Counted from the stretch's first letter, positions 7,939 to 18,154 are shown. The stretch is DNA of 64,000 nt from Streptomyces sp. 7-21 (GCF_016741785.1 NZ_JAERRL010000009.1:124001-188000); one strand, 5' to 3'. Notes: a model not told the origin generated them from the letters alone. Program-made: numbers and translations.

Positions 7939-9423
7939 GTGGAACGCGCTGAGACATCCGACAGTCCCTCCGTGACCGCTTACACCGGTGCCCGCCGTGT
8001 CCTCGCCGCCAACTGGACCGGATCCTCCACCGTCCCCTCGCGGGCGCTGTATCCGCACCAGTGGAGCTGGGACTCGGGCTTCGTCGCCATCGGCCTGCGC
8101 CACCTCTCCGCCGAGTACGCCCAGCGCGAGCTGGAGACGCTGCTGCACGCGCAGTGGGAAGACGGCCGCGTGCCGCACATTGTGTTCAACCCGGCCGTTC
8201 CGCTGACGGCCTATTTCCCCAGCCCCGACTTCTGGCGCTCCTCCTCGTCGGGGAAGCGGGCCGGGGCGCCGGCCCGCGTTGAGACCTCCGGCATCGTCCA
8301 GCCGCCCATCCACGCCCTCGCCGCCTGGCTGGTCCACCAGGCCGATCCCGCCGCCTGTGCGCGACGTGGGTTCCTCGAGCGCCTCTACCCGCGCCTGGTC
8401 GCCTGGCAGCGGTACCTCACCGGCTCCCGCGACCTCGGCGGCCACGGGCTGGCGGCCATCGTCCACCCCTGGGAGTCGGGCATGGACAACAGCCCGTGCT
8501 GGGACGCGCCGCTCTCCCGCGTCGAGCCCGCCGCCGCGGGCTCCTTCCGCCGCGCCGACCTGGACCACGGCGTTCCCGCCGACCGCCCCACCGACCTCGA
8601 CTACGGCCGCTACGTGCGGCTGGCGGCCGACTACCGCGACCAGGGATACCTCGACGGCCCGGCCGGCCGCGGGGTCCCGCACCGCTTCGCCGTGGAGGAC
8701 CCCGGCTTCAACGCCCTGCTGATCGCCTCCGAGCACGCGCTGGCCGGCATCGCCCGCCGCGTCGGCGCCGACCCGGCCGACCACCTGGTGCGCGCACAGG
8801 AGCTGACCACCGCGCTGCTCAAGCGGCTGTGGCACGAGGAGGACGGCCTGTTCCTCTGCTACGACGTGCTGCGGCGCGAGCCGATCCGGGAGCGCGGCGC
8901 CACCGGGCTGCTGCCGCTGCTCGTGCCGGGGCTGCCGGCGCACGTGGTCAGGGCGCTGCTGCGGACGGCCGCGGGGCCCTCGTTCGGGCTGGGCGGGGAG
9001 GCGCTGCTGGTGCCCAGCTACGACCTCACCGGACGGGCCTTCGACCCGGCCCGCTACTGGCGCGGACCGGCATGGTTCAACGTCAACTGGCTGCTGGAGC
9101 GCGGCCTGCGGTGCCAGGGCGCCACGCAGGCGGCCGACGCGCTGCGCACCGCCGCCGTCCACGCCGCCGCAGCCTCCGGCTTCGCCGAATACGTCGACCC
9201 GCGCACCGGCCGGGGGCGCGGCGCCCGCGACTTCAGCTGGACCGCCGCGCTGACCATCGATCTTCTGGCGTCCGACCCGGCCGGCCCGGCTGGCCTGCCG
9301 GCGCCGCGCTCCGCCCGCAACGAACTGCCGGACGAGCTGCCGGAAGAGCTGCCGAGGGGACTGCCGAGGGGATGGGAGAACGAGAAGAGTGATCAGCACG
9401 CGCCACTGCCTGCTCGTCCGTGA
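7939..9423 (+). CDS. GH63-type glycoside hydrolase, glucosylglycerate hydrolase-like
   Basis: A 494-residue (alpha/alpha)6-barrel enzyme without a signal peptide, so probably cytoplasmic. Motifs typical of the MGH1-like/GH63 group are PHQWSWDSGF (39-48), HPWESGMDNSPCWD (about 176-189) and GFAEYVDPRTG (about 414-424). Asp183 and Glu417 sit close to the catalytic Asp/Glu pair that I recall for the mycobacterial glucosylglycerate hydrolase, which suggests hydrolysis of glucosyl- or mannosylglycerate, a compatible solute. Its C-terminus is a short repetitive tail (ELPDELPEELPRGLPRG) that overlaps the next gene by 35 bp, so the two are translationally coupled. The GTG start has GGAG nearby. Another alpha-glucoside is possible as substrate. 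Confidence 0.8.
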   Translation: MERAETSDSPSVTAYTGARRVLAANWTGSSTVPSRALYPHQWSWDSGFVAIGLRHLSAEYAQRELETLLHAQWEDGRVPHIVFNPAVPLTAYFPSPDFWRSSSSGKRAGAPARVETSGIVQPPIHALAAWLVHQADPAACARRGFLERLYPRLVAWQRYLTGSRDLGGHGLAAIVHPWESGMDNSPCWDAPLSRVEPAAAGSFRRADLDHGVPADRPTDLDYGRYVRLAADYRDQGYLDGPAGRGVPHRFAVEDPGFNALLIASEHALAGIARRVGADPADHLVRAQELTTALLKRLWHEEDGLFLCYDVLRREPIRERGATGLLPLLVPGLPAHVVRALLRTAAGPSFGLGGEALLVPSYDLTGRAFDPARYWRGPAWFNVNWLLERGLRCQGATQAADALRTAAVHAAAASGFAEYVDPRTGRGRGARDFSWTAALTIDLLASDPAGPAGLPAPRSARNELPDELPEELPRGLPRGWENEKSDQHAPLPARP

Positions 9424-11377
9424 CGGCACCTTCGCCGCGGTGACCCCGTCGGGCGACATCACCGGGGAACGCGGCACCTGGCCCGACGGCCTGTTCGAGC
9501 GTGACGCGCGCCACCTGAGCCGCTGGCAGCTCACCATGGACGGCGGCACGCCAACGGTGCTGGCACCGGCCTCGGACGCGGCCCCGGACGGCACGGCGGT
9601 CAGCGTGCTGGTCCCGCCGGGCGGCAGGTCGGAGGCGCCGGCGCACACCGTCTTCCGCGAGCAGGCCGTGACCGCCGGGACACTGACCGAGCGGCTGCGG
9701 GTGGGCAGCAACCGCGGCGAGCCGTCCGCCGTGCTGCTGGCGCTGACGGTGGACGCCGACTTCGCCGACCAGTTCGAGCTGCGCTCCGATCACCGCTTCT
9801 ACGACAAGCCGTACGCCGTGCGCACCCGCACCATGCTGCCCGACGGCGTCGAGTTCGGCTACCGGCGCCAGGACTGGGAGTCGAAGACCACCATCACCGC
9901 CGACCCCGCCCCCGACGCCGTGGAGGAGACCGGCAGCGGGGCGCGGCGGCTGGTGTGGCGGCTGGAGCTGGCCGCCCACGCCACGGCCGAGATCCGCCTG
10001 ACCGTGCGGGCACTGCCGCACGGCGCGCCGGACCCGCTGGAGACCGTGCCCGACCCGCTGCCGCGCGCCGCGGGCGGGACCGGGGGCGCCCCGGACACCG
10101 GGGACAACACCGGGGACAACACCGGGAACGCCGCCGCGGACGGCCCGCCCGGGCTGGCCCGCGCCCGCGCCCGGGGCCTGGCCGACCTGGCCGCGCTGCG
10201 CGTGGCCGCGACCGGCCCGGACGGCGAAGCGCTGCGGGTCCCGGCGGCGGGGGTGCCGTGGTTCGTCACGCTGCTGGGCCGCCACGCGCTGATCACCTCC
10301 TGGTTCACCCTGGCGCAGCAGCCCGACCTGGCCGCGGCGACCCTCGCGGCGCTGGCCGCGACGCAGGCGACCGGCGAGGACGCCGAACGCATCGCCCAGC
10401 CCGGGAAGATCGTGCACGAGGTCCGGCAGGGTGAGCTGGCTCACTTCCGTCAGGTGCCCTACGACCGGTACTTCGGGGCCGTCGACTCCACGCCGCTGTT
10501 CGTGGCGCTGCTTGGCGCACACGCGCGGGCCACCGGCGACGACAAGCTCGCCCTCCGGCTCCAGCGGCAGGCACGGGCCGCCGTGGCGTGGATGTTCGAC
10601 CACGGCGGGCTCGGCGACCGGGGCTACCTGCTGTACCAGGCCGACCGCGGCGGGCTGGCCAACCAGAGCTGGAAGGACTCCCCCGGCGCGGTGTGCACCG
10701 CCGACGGCACGCCCGTGCGCGGCGTCATCGCGGCCGCCGCGCCGCAGGGTTACGCCTACGAAGCGCTGCGGCAGGCGGCGCACCTGGCGCGCGCCGTGTG
10801 GGACGACCCGGGCTACGCCGCACGCCTGGAGGACGCCGCGCGACAGCTGCGCCAGCGGTTCCTGGCCGACTTCTGGCTGCCGGAGGAGAACTTCCCCGCG
10901 CTGGCGCTGGACGGCGAGGGAAACGCGGCCGACGCGCTGGCCTCGGACGCCGGGCACCTGCTGTGGACGGGGCTGCTCGACCAGGAGCGGGGCGAGGCCG
11001 TCGGGCGGCGGCTGCTGGCGGCGGACTTCTTCTCCGGCTGGGGCATCCGCACCGTCGCGGCGGGCCAGGGCGCCTACCACCCGCTGGCGTACCACCGCGG
11101 CTGCGTGTGGCCGCACGACAGCGCGATCGCGGCGCTCGGCATGGCACGGTACGGGCTGCGGGAGGAGGCGGCGACGGTGGCGCGGGGGCTGCTGGACCTG
11201 GCGGCGCGCACCGGCTACCGGCTGCCGGAGGTGATCGGCGGCTACGGCCGCGACGAGCACCCGGACCCGGTGCCCTACCCGCACGCCTGCTCCCCGCAGG
11301 CGTGGTCGGCCGCTACCCCGTTCGCGCTGACGACGGTCCTGGCGGCGGCCGGGCCGGCCGCGGCGGACCCGTCGTAA
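9389..11377 (+). CDS. Glycogen-debranching-type enzyme (amylo-alpha-1,6-glucosidase family)
   Basis: A 662-residue cytoplasmic protein with an N-terminal beta-sandwich of the GDE_N_bis type (residues ~10-200, including DGLFERDARHLSRWQL). A six-hairpin alpha/alpha barrel follows, with QVPYDRYFGAVDSTPLF and CVWPHDSAIAALGMARYG, both typical of the debranching/trehalase-like superfamily. A low-complexity insertion (repeated GDNTGDN) separates the domains. It starts at a GTG inside the preceding glycosidase gene, so the two are made together and probably act on the same oligosaccharide under ROK control. The exact linkage cut is not known. Confidence 0.85.
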   Translation: MISTRHCLLVRDGTFAAVTPSGDITGERGTWPDGLFERDARHLSRWQLTMDGGTPTVLAPASDAAPDGTAVSVLVPPGGRSEAPAHTVFREQAVTAGTLTERLRVGSNRGEPSAVLLALTVDADFADQFELRSDHRFYDKPYAVRTRTMLPDGVEFGYRRQDWESKTTITADPAPDAVEETGSGARRLVWRLELAAHATAEIRLTVRALPHGAPDPLETVPDPLPRAAGGTGGAPDTGDNTGDNTGNAAADGPPGLARARARGLADLAALRVAATGPDGEALRVPAAGVPWFVTLLGRHALITSWFTLAQQPDLAAATLAALAATQATGEDAERIAQPGKIVHEVRQGELAHFRQVPYDRYFGAVDSTPLFVALLGAHARATGDDKLALRLQRQARAAVAWMFDHGGLGDRGYLLYQADRGGLANQSWKDSPGAVCTADGTPVRGVIAAAAPQGYAYEALRQAAHLARAVWDDPGYAARLEDAARQLRQRFLADFWLPEENFPALALDGEGNAADALASDAGHLLWTGLLDQERGEAVGRRLLAADFFSGWGIRTVAAGQGAYHPLAYHRGCVWPHDSAIAALGMARYGLREEAATVARGLLDLAARTGYRLPEVIGGYGRDEHPDPVPYPHACSPQAWSAATPFALTTVLAAAGPAAADPS

Positions 11378-11417
11378 CCGCCCGGCCGCGCGCTACGGGC
11401 ACGGGCGGCCGCCCGGC

Positions 11418-12554
11418 TCAGCCGCCGGAGGTGTCCAGCTCGGCGCCGGCCAGCAGCGCGGCGTCGACGGCGCACGGGTCGTCGAGCCAGCCGTCGGGCA
11501 GGGCCACGCGGTTCTTCCCCGAGGTCCGGCCCCGGGGGCCCTCCGCGCCGGCCGGCCACGGCTGGTCCAGGTCCAGCTCCGCCAGCAGCTCCCGCAGCTC
11601 CGCCAGCGACCCGGCGGTCGCCAGCCGCCCGCGCTGCACCGAGCCGACGGAGAAGCCCTTGAGGTACCAGGAGACGTGCTTGCGGAAGTCGATGACGCCG
11701 CGCGCCTCGTCGCCGAGCCACTCCCCCAGCAGCCGCGCGTGCCGCAGCATCACGTCGGCCACCTCGCGCAGCGACGGCCGGGTGCCGGGGGCGCCGGGAT
11801 CGCCGAACGCCGCGACCAGGTCGGCGAAGAGCCACGGCCGCCCCAGACAGCCCCGGCCCACCACCACGCCGTCGCAGCCGGTCTCCCGGACCATCCGCAC
11901 CGCGTCGGCGGCCGACCAGATGTCGCCGTTGCCCAGCACCGGGATCTGCGGGACCGCCTCCTTCAGCCGGGCGATCGCCGACCAGTCGGCCTTCCCGCCG
12001 TAGTGCTGCGCGGCGGTGCGGCCGTGCAGCGCGACGGCGCTGATGCCCTCCTCGACGGCGATGCGCCCGGCGTCCAGATACGTGGGGTGGTCGTCGTCGA
12101 TGCCCTTGCGCATCTTCATCGTCACCGGCAGACCGCCGGCGCCGCGCACCGCCGCGCGCAGGATGGCGCGCAGCAGCGGGCGCTTGTACGGCAGCGCCGA
12201 GCCGCCGCCCTTGCGGGTCACCTTCGGGACGGGGCAGCCGAAGTTGAGGTCGATGTGGTCCGCAAGGTCCTCGTCGGCGATCATCCGGGCGGCGCGGCCG
12301 ACGGTCTCGGGGTCCACGCCGTACAGCTGGATGGAGCGCGGCTTCTCGGCGGCGCCGAAGCGGATGAGACGCATGGTCTTCTCGTTGCGCTCCACCAGCG
12401 CCCTGGTGGTGATCATCTCGCTGACGAACAGGCCGCGGCCGCCGGCGAACTCGCGGCAGAGCGTGCGGAAGGGCGCGTTCGTGATCCCAGCCATGGGCGC
12501 CAGGACCACGGGCGGGTCTACGGTCAGCGGTCCGATGTGCAGCGGCTGGGTCAC
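11418..12554 (-). CDS. dusB: tRNA-dihydrouridine synthase
   Basis: A flavoenzyme that reduces uridines in the D-loop of tRNA using NADPH. It has 378 residues with an N-terminal TIM barrel. The FMN-binding start VVLAPMAGITNAPFR, the catalytic Cys in LNFGCPVPKVTRKGGGSAL, and the phosphate loops LGNGDIWSAADA and VVVGRGCLGRPWLF are all present. The start is a GTG. It is convergent with the debranching gene across only 40 bp and is followed on its own strand by nothing closely coupled. Confidence 0.95.
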   Translation of the reverse strand: MTQPLHIGPLTVDPPVVLAPMAGITNAPFRTLCREFAGGRGLFVSEMITTRALVERNEKTMRLIRFGAAEKPRSIQLYGVDPETVGRAARMIADEDLADHIDLNFGCPVPKVTRKGGGSALPYKRPLLRAILRAAVRGAGGLPVTMKMRKGIDDDHPTYLDAGRIAVEEGISAVALHGRTAAQHYGGKADWSAIARLKEAVPQIPVLGNGDIWSAADAVRMVRETGCDGVVVGRGCLGRPWLFADLVAAFGDPGAPGTRPSLREVADVMLRHARLLGEWLGDEARGVIDFRKHVSWYLKGFSVGSVQRGRLATAGSLAELRELLAELDLDQPWPAGAEGPRGRTSGKNRVALPDGWLDDPCAVDAALLAGAELDTSGG

Positions 12555-12813
12555 GCCCCCATTGTCCCTGATCGCCGCGGTGCTCCTGGCGCCGTCCCGG
12601 TCCGGCCCGGTGCGGAACGCGTCACGCCGCCGTCATCCCCGCGTCAGGGCCGGCGCGGAGAGTGGTTGCGGCGCCCCGGAAAGCCCGTGAAGTCAACTGG
12701 CCAGCCCACTCCGGGGCGCACACCAGACCGGCCCGGGGCGGAGGCGGGCAGCCGTGGCGTGTCCCGCGGACCGTGCGGACCGCACCGCCGGGGGGTGTAG
12801 TCGGTCCGGGGCG

Positions 12814-15800
12814 TCAGTCCGGGGTGACGTCCGTGGCGAGCGTCTGCGCCACCTCCGCCGCCTCGGGCAGGGACATGGCGGTATACAGCTCGTACGCCCG
12901 CCGCAGCTGGGCCTCGGCGGCGACGGGGGCGCCGCGGTCCCGGGCGATCCCGCCCAGCACGCGGGCGGCCCGTGCCTCGCCGGGGCGGGCGCCGGTGGCG
13001 TGGTGCAGGTCGACCGCCTGCTGGGCGTGGCCGGCGGCGGCTTCCAGGTCGCCGTCGGCCCGTTCCGCCTCCGCCAGCGCGGTCAGCGCCTGGGCCCGCA
13101 GCACCCGGTGCGCGTCGCCGATGACGTCGAGCGCCTCGGAGGCGTGGCGCCGCGCCTCGCCGGGATCGCCCCGGGACAGGGCGTGTGCCGACAGCCCGAT
13201 CAGCGCCTCGGCCGTGCCGTTGCGGTACCCGGCGTCCCGCGCGGAGGCGAGGGCCCGGTCCAGGTGTTCCCTGGCGCGGGCGGGGTCCTCGGCCAGCAGC
13301 GTGCCGGCGAGGATGACGCGGGCGTCGGCCTCGACCCGGACGTCGCCCGCCCACTGGCTCCGCTCCAGCACGCCGGCGGCGGTGGCACGGGCCCGGGACA
13401 GGTCGCCGCGGGCGTGGTGGATGCGGGCGATGTCGTTGAGCACGGGCCAGCGCTCGGGGTCCTCGTCGCCGTCGGACAGGCCGGCGATGGCCTTCTCGGC
13501 CTCGCGCAGCGCGCTGTCGTAGTCGCCGGTGTTGCGGCGGACGCTGGCGAGGTTGCCGAAGACGACGGCGGCCTGGCGGGTGGGTTCCTGCTGGGCGATC
13601 AGGCGGCAGGACGCCTCCAGGTGCCGCTCCGCCTGGCGCAGGTCCAGGCCCTCGTAGGCGGCGCCGAGGTTGCCGTGCATCGTGGCGGTGACGGCGGTCA
13701 GGCCGTGGCGCTCGGCCAGCCGCAGACCCTTGGTGAACAGCTCGACAGCCCGTTCGACCCGGCCCTGCCAGTAGGAGCTGCCGGCCAGGTTGTTGAGGAC
13801 GGCGATCTGGCCCTCGGGCCAGTCGGCGGCGGCGAACGCCTCGACGGAGCGCTCCAGGTAGGCGACGGCGCGGTCGACGGCCCCGGCGCGCCACCACGCC
13901 TGGCCGGTGCTGTGCAGCATCTCCGCCTCCGCGGTGCGGTCGCCCGCGGCACGCGCCGCGCCCAGAGCGGCCTCGGCGGCCCGCAGCCAGTCCGTGGTCA
14001 GCGAGCGCCGGGCCAGGAAGCCGCGCAGCGCGTCGACCAGGAACCACGAGTAGCGGCCCAGGGCGTCGCCGCGGGAGCCGCGCCCGGCGGCCCAGTGGAT
14101 GGCGGCGAAGAGGTTGGCGCGCTCGGCGGACAGCCACGCCGCGGCCCGCTCGGCGTCGGCGAAGCGCGGCCCGGCCTCGGCGGGCGGGCGCGGCATGCGG
14201 CGGAAGAGGGGCTCGATGAGGGCGGCGGCCCGGTCGGCGCCGCCGAGGTAGTGGGAGAGCAGCCGTTCCAGGGCCGCCTCGCGCTCCGCCGGGGCGCACT
14301 CGGCGGCGGCGCGCTCACAGGCGTAGTCCCGCATCAGGTCGTGGAAGCCGTAGCGGCCGGGGCTGCGGGACTGCACGAGGCTGGCGGTGGCGAGGCGTTC
14401 GAGGGCGCGGCGGGCCGTGGCGACGGGCAGCCGCGTCAGCGCCGCGGCCGCGTCGGGCGTCACGTCCCGCCCCGGCACGAGCCCGAGCAGCCGGAAGACG
14501 GCGCGCTCGGTGCCGCCGAGCGCCGCGTAGGACAGGTCGAACGCGCCCCGCACGGCCGCCTGCGGGTCGTCGTCGACGCCGAGTTCGGCGAGGCGGTCGC
14601 CGTGGCGGAGCTCCTCGGCGTAGCCGGCGATGTCCTGGTGCCGGGCGACGAGGTTGGCGGCGGCGATGCGCAGGGCCAGCGGGATGTGGGAGCACAGCCG
14701 CGCCAGTTCGGCGGCGGCCTCCGGTTCGCGGTGCACCCGGTCCTCGCCGAGCAGGCTCGCCAGGAGGCGCACGGAGTCGGCGGGGCCGAGGGGATCGAGC
14801 GCGACGGTGCGGGCGCCGTGGAGCGCCAGGCCGCGCAGGGCGTTGCGGCTGGTGATCAGGACGGCGCAGGACCGGCCGCCGGGCAGCAGCGGGCGGATCT
14901 GCTCGGCGTCGGCGGCGTTGTCCAGCACCACGAGCATGCGGCGGCCGGCCAGCAGGGTGCGGTAGAGGGCCAGCTGCTCGTCCTCCTCGACGGGTATCTG
15001 CTCGCGCGGGGTGCCCAGGGCGCGCAGGAAGCGGGCGAGGACGCGGGTGGGCGCGAGGCGGCCGCCGGCGGCGTAGCCGCGCAGGTCGGCGTGGAGCTGC
15101 CCGTCGGGGAAGTGACCGCTGCTTTCGTGGGCGGCGCGGACGGCGAGCGCGGTCTTGCCGACGCCGGGTGAGCCGGTGACGACGAGGATGCGCGGGCCCT
15201 CGCCCTCGGTCAGGCCCTTGGTGATGTCGGCCAGTTCGACCTCGCGGCCGACGAAGTCGGGCAGGTCGGGCGGCAGTTCCAGTGGACGCCGGGGAGGTTC
15301 CGGGCGTGCCCCGGCGGCGTCGGCCGCGGCGGGCCCGGCAGCGGGTTCGGCCGCCGGTTCGGGGACGGGCGGCGGGGCGGGCGGCTCGCCGCGCAGGAGG
15401 GCGGTGTGGAGCTCGCGCAGCTCCGGTCCGGGGTCGGCGCCGAGTTCGTCGCGGAGCACGGCGCGGACGCGGGCGTAGGTGCCCAGGGCCTCGGCCTGGC
15501 GCCCGCCCCAGGCGAGGGCGAGCATCAGCTGGGCCCAGAAGCGTTCGCGCAGCGGGTGTTCCGCGGTGAGGTGGCGCAGCTCGGAGACGACGCACGCGTG
15601 GCCCGCGCCGGCGCGCAGGTCGAGGTCGATGCGGCGCTCCAGGGCGGTGAGGCGGCGCTCGGCCAGCGCGGGGACCAGCTCGCGGTGGAGCGAGTCCGAG
15701 GGCACGTTGGACAGGGCCGGGCCGCGCCACAGCGCCAGCGCCTCGTGGAGCAGGGCGCGCTCGGCCGTGAGGTCCTCGCGGCGGGCGGCCTCGTCGGCGC

Positions 15801-16131
15801 GGGCGAGCAGCGCGTCGAAGGCCCACAGGTCCACGGAGCCGGGGGCGGTGTCGAGCAGGTAGCCGTCGGGGCGGGTGAGGATGACGCGGGGGCCCGCGGC
15901 GCCGAGGGCGTTGCGCAGGCGCATCACGTACGCGCGCAGCGTGCCCCGGGCGTCGCCCGGCGGGTTCTCGCCCCACAGATGACCGGCGAGTTCGTCGAGG
16001 GAGACCACCTGGCCCCGGCGCCAGAGCAGGACGGCGAGGAGCGCGCGCTGCTTGGCGGCCCGCAGCTCCACCGGGACGCCGTCCCTGACCACCTCCAGGG
16101 GGCCGAGCATGCGGAACTCCAGCTCGGGCAC
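12814..16131 (-). CDS. SARP-family regulator with NB-ARC and TPR domains (AfsR-like)
   Basis: A large (1105 residues) transcriptional activator. The first ~90 residues are an OmpR-type winged helix (LGPLEVVRDGVPVELRAAKQ), followed by the bacterial transcriptional activation domain to about 250. An NB-ARC ATPase has its Walker A (VVTGSPGVGKTALAV) near residue 320 and a Walker-B-like MLVVLDNAAD. The C-terminal third is a series of TPR-like helical repeats. This is the AfsR architecture, an ATP-dependent switch that turns on secondary metabolism genes. The GTG at 16131 is taken because of GAGAGG just upstream; the frame is open to 16179. There are no biosynthetic genes beside it, so it is an orphan or global regulator. 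Confidence 0.92.
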   Translation of the reverse strand: MPELEFRMLGPLEVVRDGVPVELRAAKQRALLAVLLWRRGQVVSLDELAGHLWGENPPGDARGTLRAYVMRLRNALGAAGPRVILTRPDGYLLDTAPGSVDLWAFDALLARADEAARREDLTAERALLHEALALWRGPALSNVPSDSLHRELVPALAERRLTALERRIDLDLRAGAGHACVVSELRHLTAEHPLRERFWAQLMLALAWGGRQAEALGTYARVRAVLRDELGADPGPELRELHTALLRGEPPAPPPVPEPAAEPAAGPAAADAAGARPEPPRRPLELPPDLPDFVGREVELADITKGLTEGEGPRILVVTGSPGVGKTALAVRAAHESSGHFPDGQLHADLRGYAAGGRLAPTRVLARFLRALGTPREQIPVEEDEQLALYRTLLAGRRMLVVLDNAADAEQIRPLLPGGRSCAVLITSRNALRGLALHGARTVALDPLGPADSVRLLASLLGEDRVHREPEAAAELARLCSHIPLALRIAAANLVARHQDIAGYAEELRHGDRLAELGVDDDPQAAVRGAFDLSYAALGGTERAVFRLLGLVPGRDVTPDAAAALTRLPVATARRALERLATASLVQSRSPGRYGFHDLMRDYACERAAAECAPAEREAALERLLSHYLGGADRAAALIEPLFRRMPRPPAEAGPRFADAERAAAWLSAERANLFAAIHWAAGRGSRGDALGRYSWFLVDALRGFLARRSLTTDWLRAAEAALGAARAAGDRTAEAEMLHSTGQAWWRAGAVDRAVAYLERSVEAFAAADWPEGQIAVLNNLAGSSYWQGRVERAVELFTKGLRLAERHGLTAVTATMHGNLGAAYEGLDLRQAERHLEASCRLIAQQEPTRQAAVVFGNLASVRRNTGDYDSALREAEKAIAGLSDGDEDPERWPVLNDIARIHHARGDLSRARATAAGVLERSQWAGDVRVEADARVILAGTLLAEDPARAREHLDRALASARDAGYRNGTAEALIGLSAHALSRGDPGEARRHASEALDVIGDAHRVLRAQALTALAEAERADGDLEAAAGHAQQAVDLHHATGARPGEARAARVLGGIARDRGAPVAAEAQLRRAYELYTAMSLPEAAEVAQTLATDVTPD

Positions 16132-16771
16132 GGCCCTCCTCTCGTGTTCACCTGTAACGCCGCTCGCACCACGCGTCACCTGCGCGGGTGCGTTTCCGGA
16201 TTTACCGTAGCAATCTCGCTCGGCGTCAGCCGGAGGTCATGCGGACGTCGTGTGCGGGCAGGAGGATGGGCACTGCCGCGCCGCGGCTCGCCCGGGGGAC
16301 GGGCCGCGCGCGGCCCCCACGCGGTCCCGCGCCCGCGCCAGTTCGCTGCCGTGACGTGGGCGGATAAAGGTGTGGCGCCGCACCAGGCGCTCGCGCTCGG
16401 AGTGTACGCCACCCTCATGCCCGCTCGATCACGGCCGAAGACCGCCCCCGGCGCACCGCGGCTGGTCGCGCTGGCCGCCTCACCGAACATGTGCAAGCAC
16501 CTCACCAGGCTCTCGCAAGCCCTGCGCGTCAGCGAAGGCGGCGGACGGGCCTGCCACGCCGCGCCTCGGCGGCCCGGGGCGGCAGCTGACGCGGGCCACC
16601 GAGGACGGCCGTGCCCGGGGCGGGTTTACCGCCCCGGGCACGGGAGCACAGGACGCGGCCTGGCAGCGGCCGCGGGCGCCGTCCGCGTTCGCGGCCCGCC
16701 CCTCAGGCACGAGGGCCCGTTGCGGCCGGCGGGCCGCCAGCGGCGTCACGGCGTGGCGTGGTGGTGCCAGG
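16132..16771. other. 640-bp region without a convincing gene
   Basis: This lies upstream of the SARP regulator and downstream of glyS, both on the minus strand. Short open frames here have no codon-position pattern or motif that I recognise. The region holds the glyS terminator (entered separately) and presumably the SARP promoter near its left end. Confidence 0.6.
16609..16643 (-). terminator. glyS terminator hairpin
   Basis: A perfect 15-bp inverted repeat (CCGTGCCCGGGGCGG / CCGCCCCGGGCACGG) around the 5-nt loop GTTTA, about 130 bases beyond the glyS stop codon. The stem is GC-rich and has no U tract. Confidence 0.7.
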
Positions 16772-18154
16772 TCAGCAGCCGACGAGGCGGGCCGCCAGGT
16801 AGGACTCGACCTGGTCGAGGGAGACCCGGTCCTGCTTCATGGAGTCGCGCTCGCGCACCGTCACCGCGTTGTCCTCGAGGGTGTCGAAGTCGACGGTCAC
16901 GCAGAACGGCGTGCCGATCTCGTCCTGGCGGCGGTAGCGGCGGCCGATCGCGCCGGCGTCGTCGAACTCGATGTTCCAGTTCCGGCGCAGCGCCGCGGCC
17001 AGCTCACGCGCCTTCGGGGACAGCTGCGGGTTGCGGGACAGCGGCAGCACCGCCACCTTCACCGGGGCCAGTCGCGGGTCGAGGCGCATGACGATGCGCT
17101 TCTCCATCTTGCCCTTGGCGTTGGGCGCCTCGTCCTCGGTGTAGGCGTCGAGCATGAACGCCAGCATGGTGCGGCCCACGCCCGCTGCCGGCTCGATGAC
17201 GTACGGCGTCCAGCGCTCCCCGGCCTCCTGGTCGAAGTAGCTCAGGTCCTGGCCCGAGGCCCGGGAGTGCGCGGTGAGGTCGTAGTCGGTGCGGTTGGCG
17301 ATGCCTTCCAGCTCACCGAACTCCGAGCCGGCGAAGTTGAACCGGTACTCGATGTCGACCGTGCGCTTGGAGTAGTGCGACAGCTTCTCCTTGGGGTGCT
17401 CGTACCAGCGCATGTTCTCCTCGGACAGGCCGAGGTCGCGGTACCAGTTCCAGCGCTGCTCCATCCAGTAGCCGTGCCAGGTCTCGTCTTCGCCCGGCTT
17501 GACGAAGAACTCCATCTCCATCTGCTCGAACTCACGGGTCCGGAAGATGAAGTTGCCCGGCGTGATCTCGTTGCGGAAGGACTTGCCCATCTGGGCGATG
17601 CCGAACGGCGGCTTGCGGCGGGAGGTCTGCTGCACGGCTGCGAAGTTCGTGAAGATGCCCTGGGCGGTCTCCGGCCGCAGGTAGGCGAGGGAACCGGAGT
17701 CCTGCGTCGGACCGAGGTGCGTGGCGAGCAGGCCGGAGAACTGCTTCGGCTCGGTGAACCCGCCCTTGTTGCCGCAGTGGGGGCAGTTGACGTCCGCCAG
17801 TCCGCCGGCCGGGGCGTGCCCGTGCTTCTCCTCGTACGCCTCCTCCAGGTGGTCGGCGCGGAAGCGCTTGTGGCACGAGGTGCACTCGGTGAGCGGGTCA
17901 GTGAACGTCTCGACGTGCCCGGACGCCTGCCACACCTCCGTCGCGAGGATCACCGAGGAATCGATGCCCACGACGTCGTCGCGGGAGGTGACCATGGCCC
18001 GCCACCACTGGCGCTTGATGTTCTCCTTCAGCTCCACACCCAGCGGTCCGTAGTCCCAGGCGGCGCGCTGCCCGCCGTAGATCTCGCTGCTGGGGTAGAC
18101 GAAGCCACGGCGCTTACTCAGGCTGACGATGGTATCGATCTTGTCGGCGGCCAC
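16772..18154 (-). CDS. glyS: Glycine--tRNA ligase
   Basis: Charges tRNA-Gly with glycine; single-chain class II (alpha2) type. From the GTG at 18154 the protein is 460 residues, the length I recall for streptomycete enzymes, and begins [18 protein letters not shown]. The longer open frame beyond it covers the promoter region of znuA. Zinc-type cysteines occur in CTSCHKRF and CPHCGNKGG, the class II motif 2 region is [20 protein letters not shown], and motif 3 is in the GVGRTMLAF area. It is divergent from the zinc uptake operon, which may be relevant because this enzyme carries a zinc-knuckle insert. Confidence 0.97.
   Translation of the reverse strand: MAADKIDTIVSLSKRRGFVYPSSEIYGGQRAAWDYGPLGVELKENIKRQWWRAMVTSRDDVVGIDSSVILATEVWQASGHVETFTDPLTECTSCHKRFRADHLEEAYEEKHGHAPAGGLADVNCPHCGNKGGFTEPKQFSGLLATHLGPTQDSGSLAYLRPETAQGIFTNFAAVQQTSRRKPPFGIAQMGKSFRNEITPGNFIFRTREFEQMEMEFFVKPGEDETWHGYWMEQRWNWYRDLGLSEENMRWYEHPKEKLSHYSKRTVDIEYRFNFAGSEFGELEGIANRTDYDLTAHSRASGQDLSYFDQEAGERWTPYVIEPAAGVGRTMLAFMLDAYTEDEAPNAKGKMEKRIVMRLDPRLAPVKVAVLPLSRNPQLSPKARELAAALRRNWNIEFDDAGAIGRRYRRQDEIGTPFCVTVDFDTLEDNAVTVRERDSMKQDRVSLDQVESYLAARLVGC

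Noticed and set aside
11378..11415. Terminator between the debranching gene and dusB
   Set aside because: Only a 7-bp CCGCCCG/CGGGCGG stem with a poor interior; too weak to list.
12754..15171. 805-codon open frame opposite the SARP regulator
   Set aside because: Low-complexity Gly/Val/Ala/Arg translation, antisense to a protein with clear domains.
12814..16131. SARP gene as a marker of a biosynthetic gene cluster
   Set aside because: Neighbours are dusB and glyS; no polyketide, peptide or terpene enzymes in the window.
16176..16505. Possible 109-residue gene upstream of the SARP regulator
   Set aside because: No motif, no codon-position pattern, no good ribosome site; region looks noncoding.
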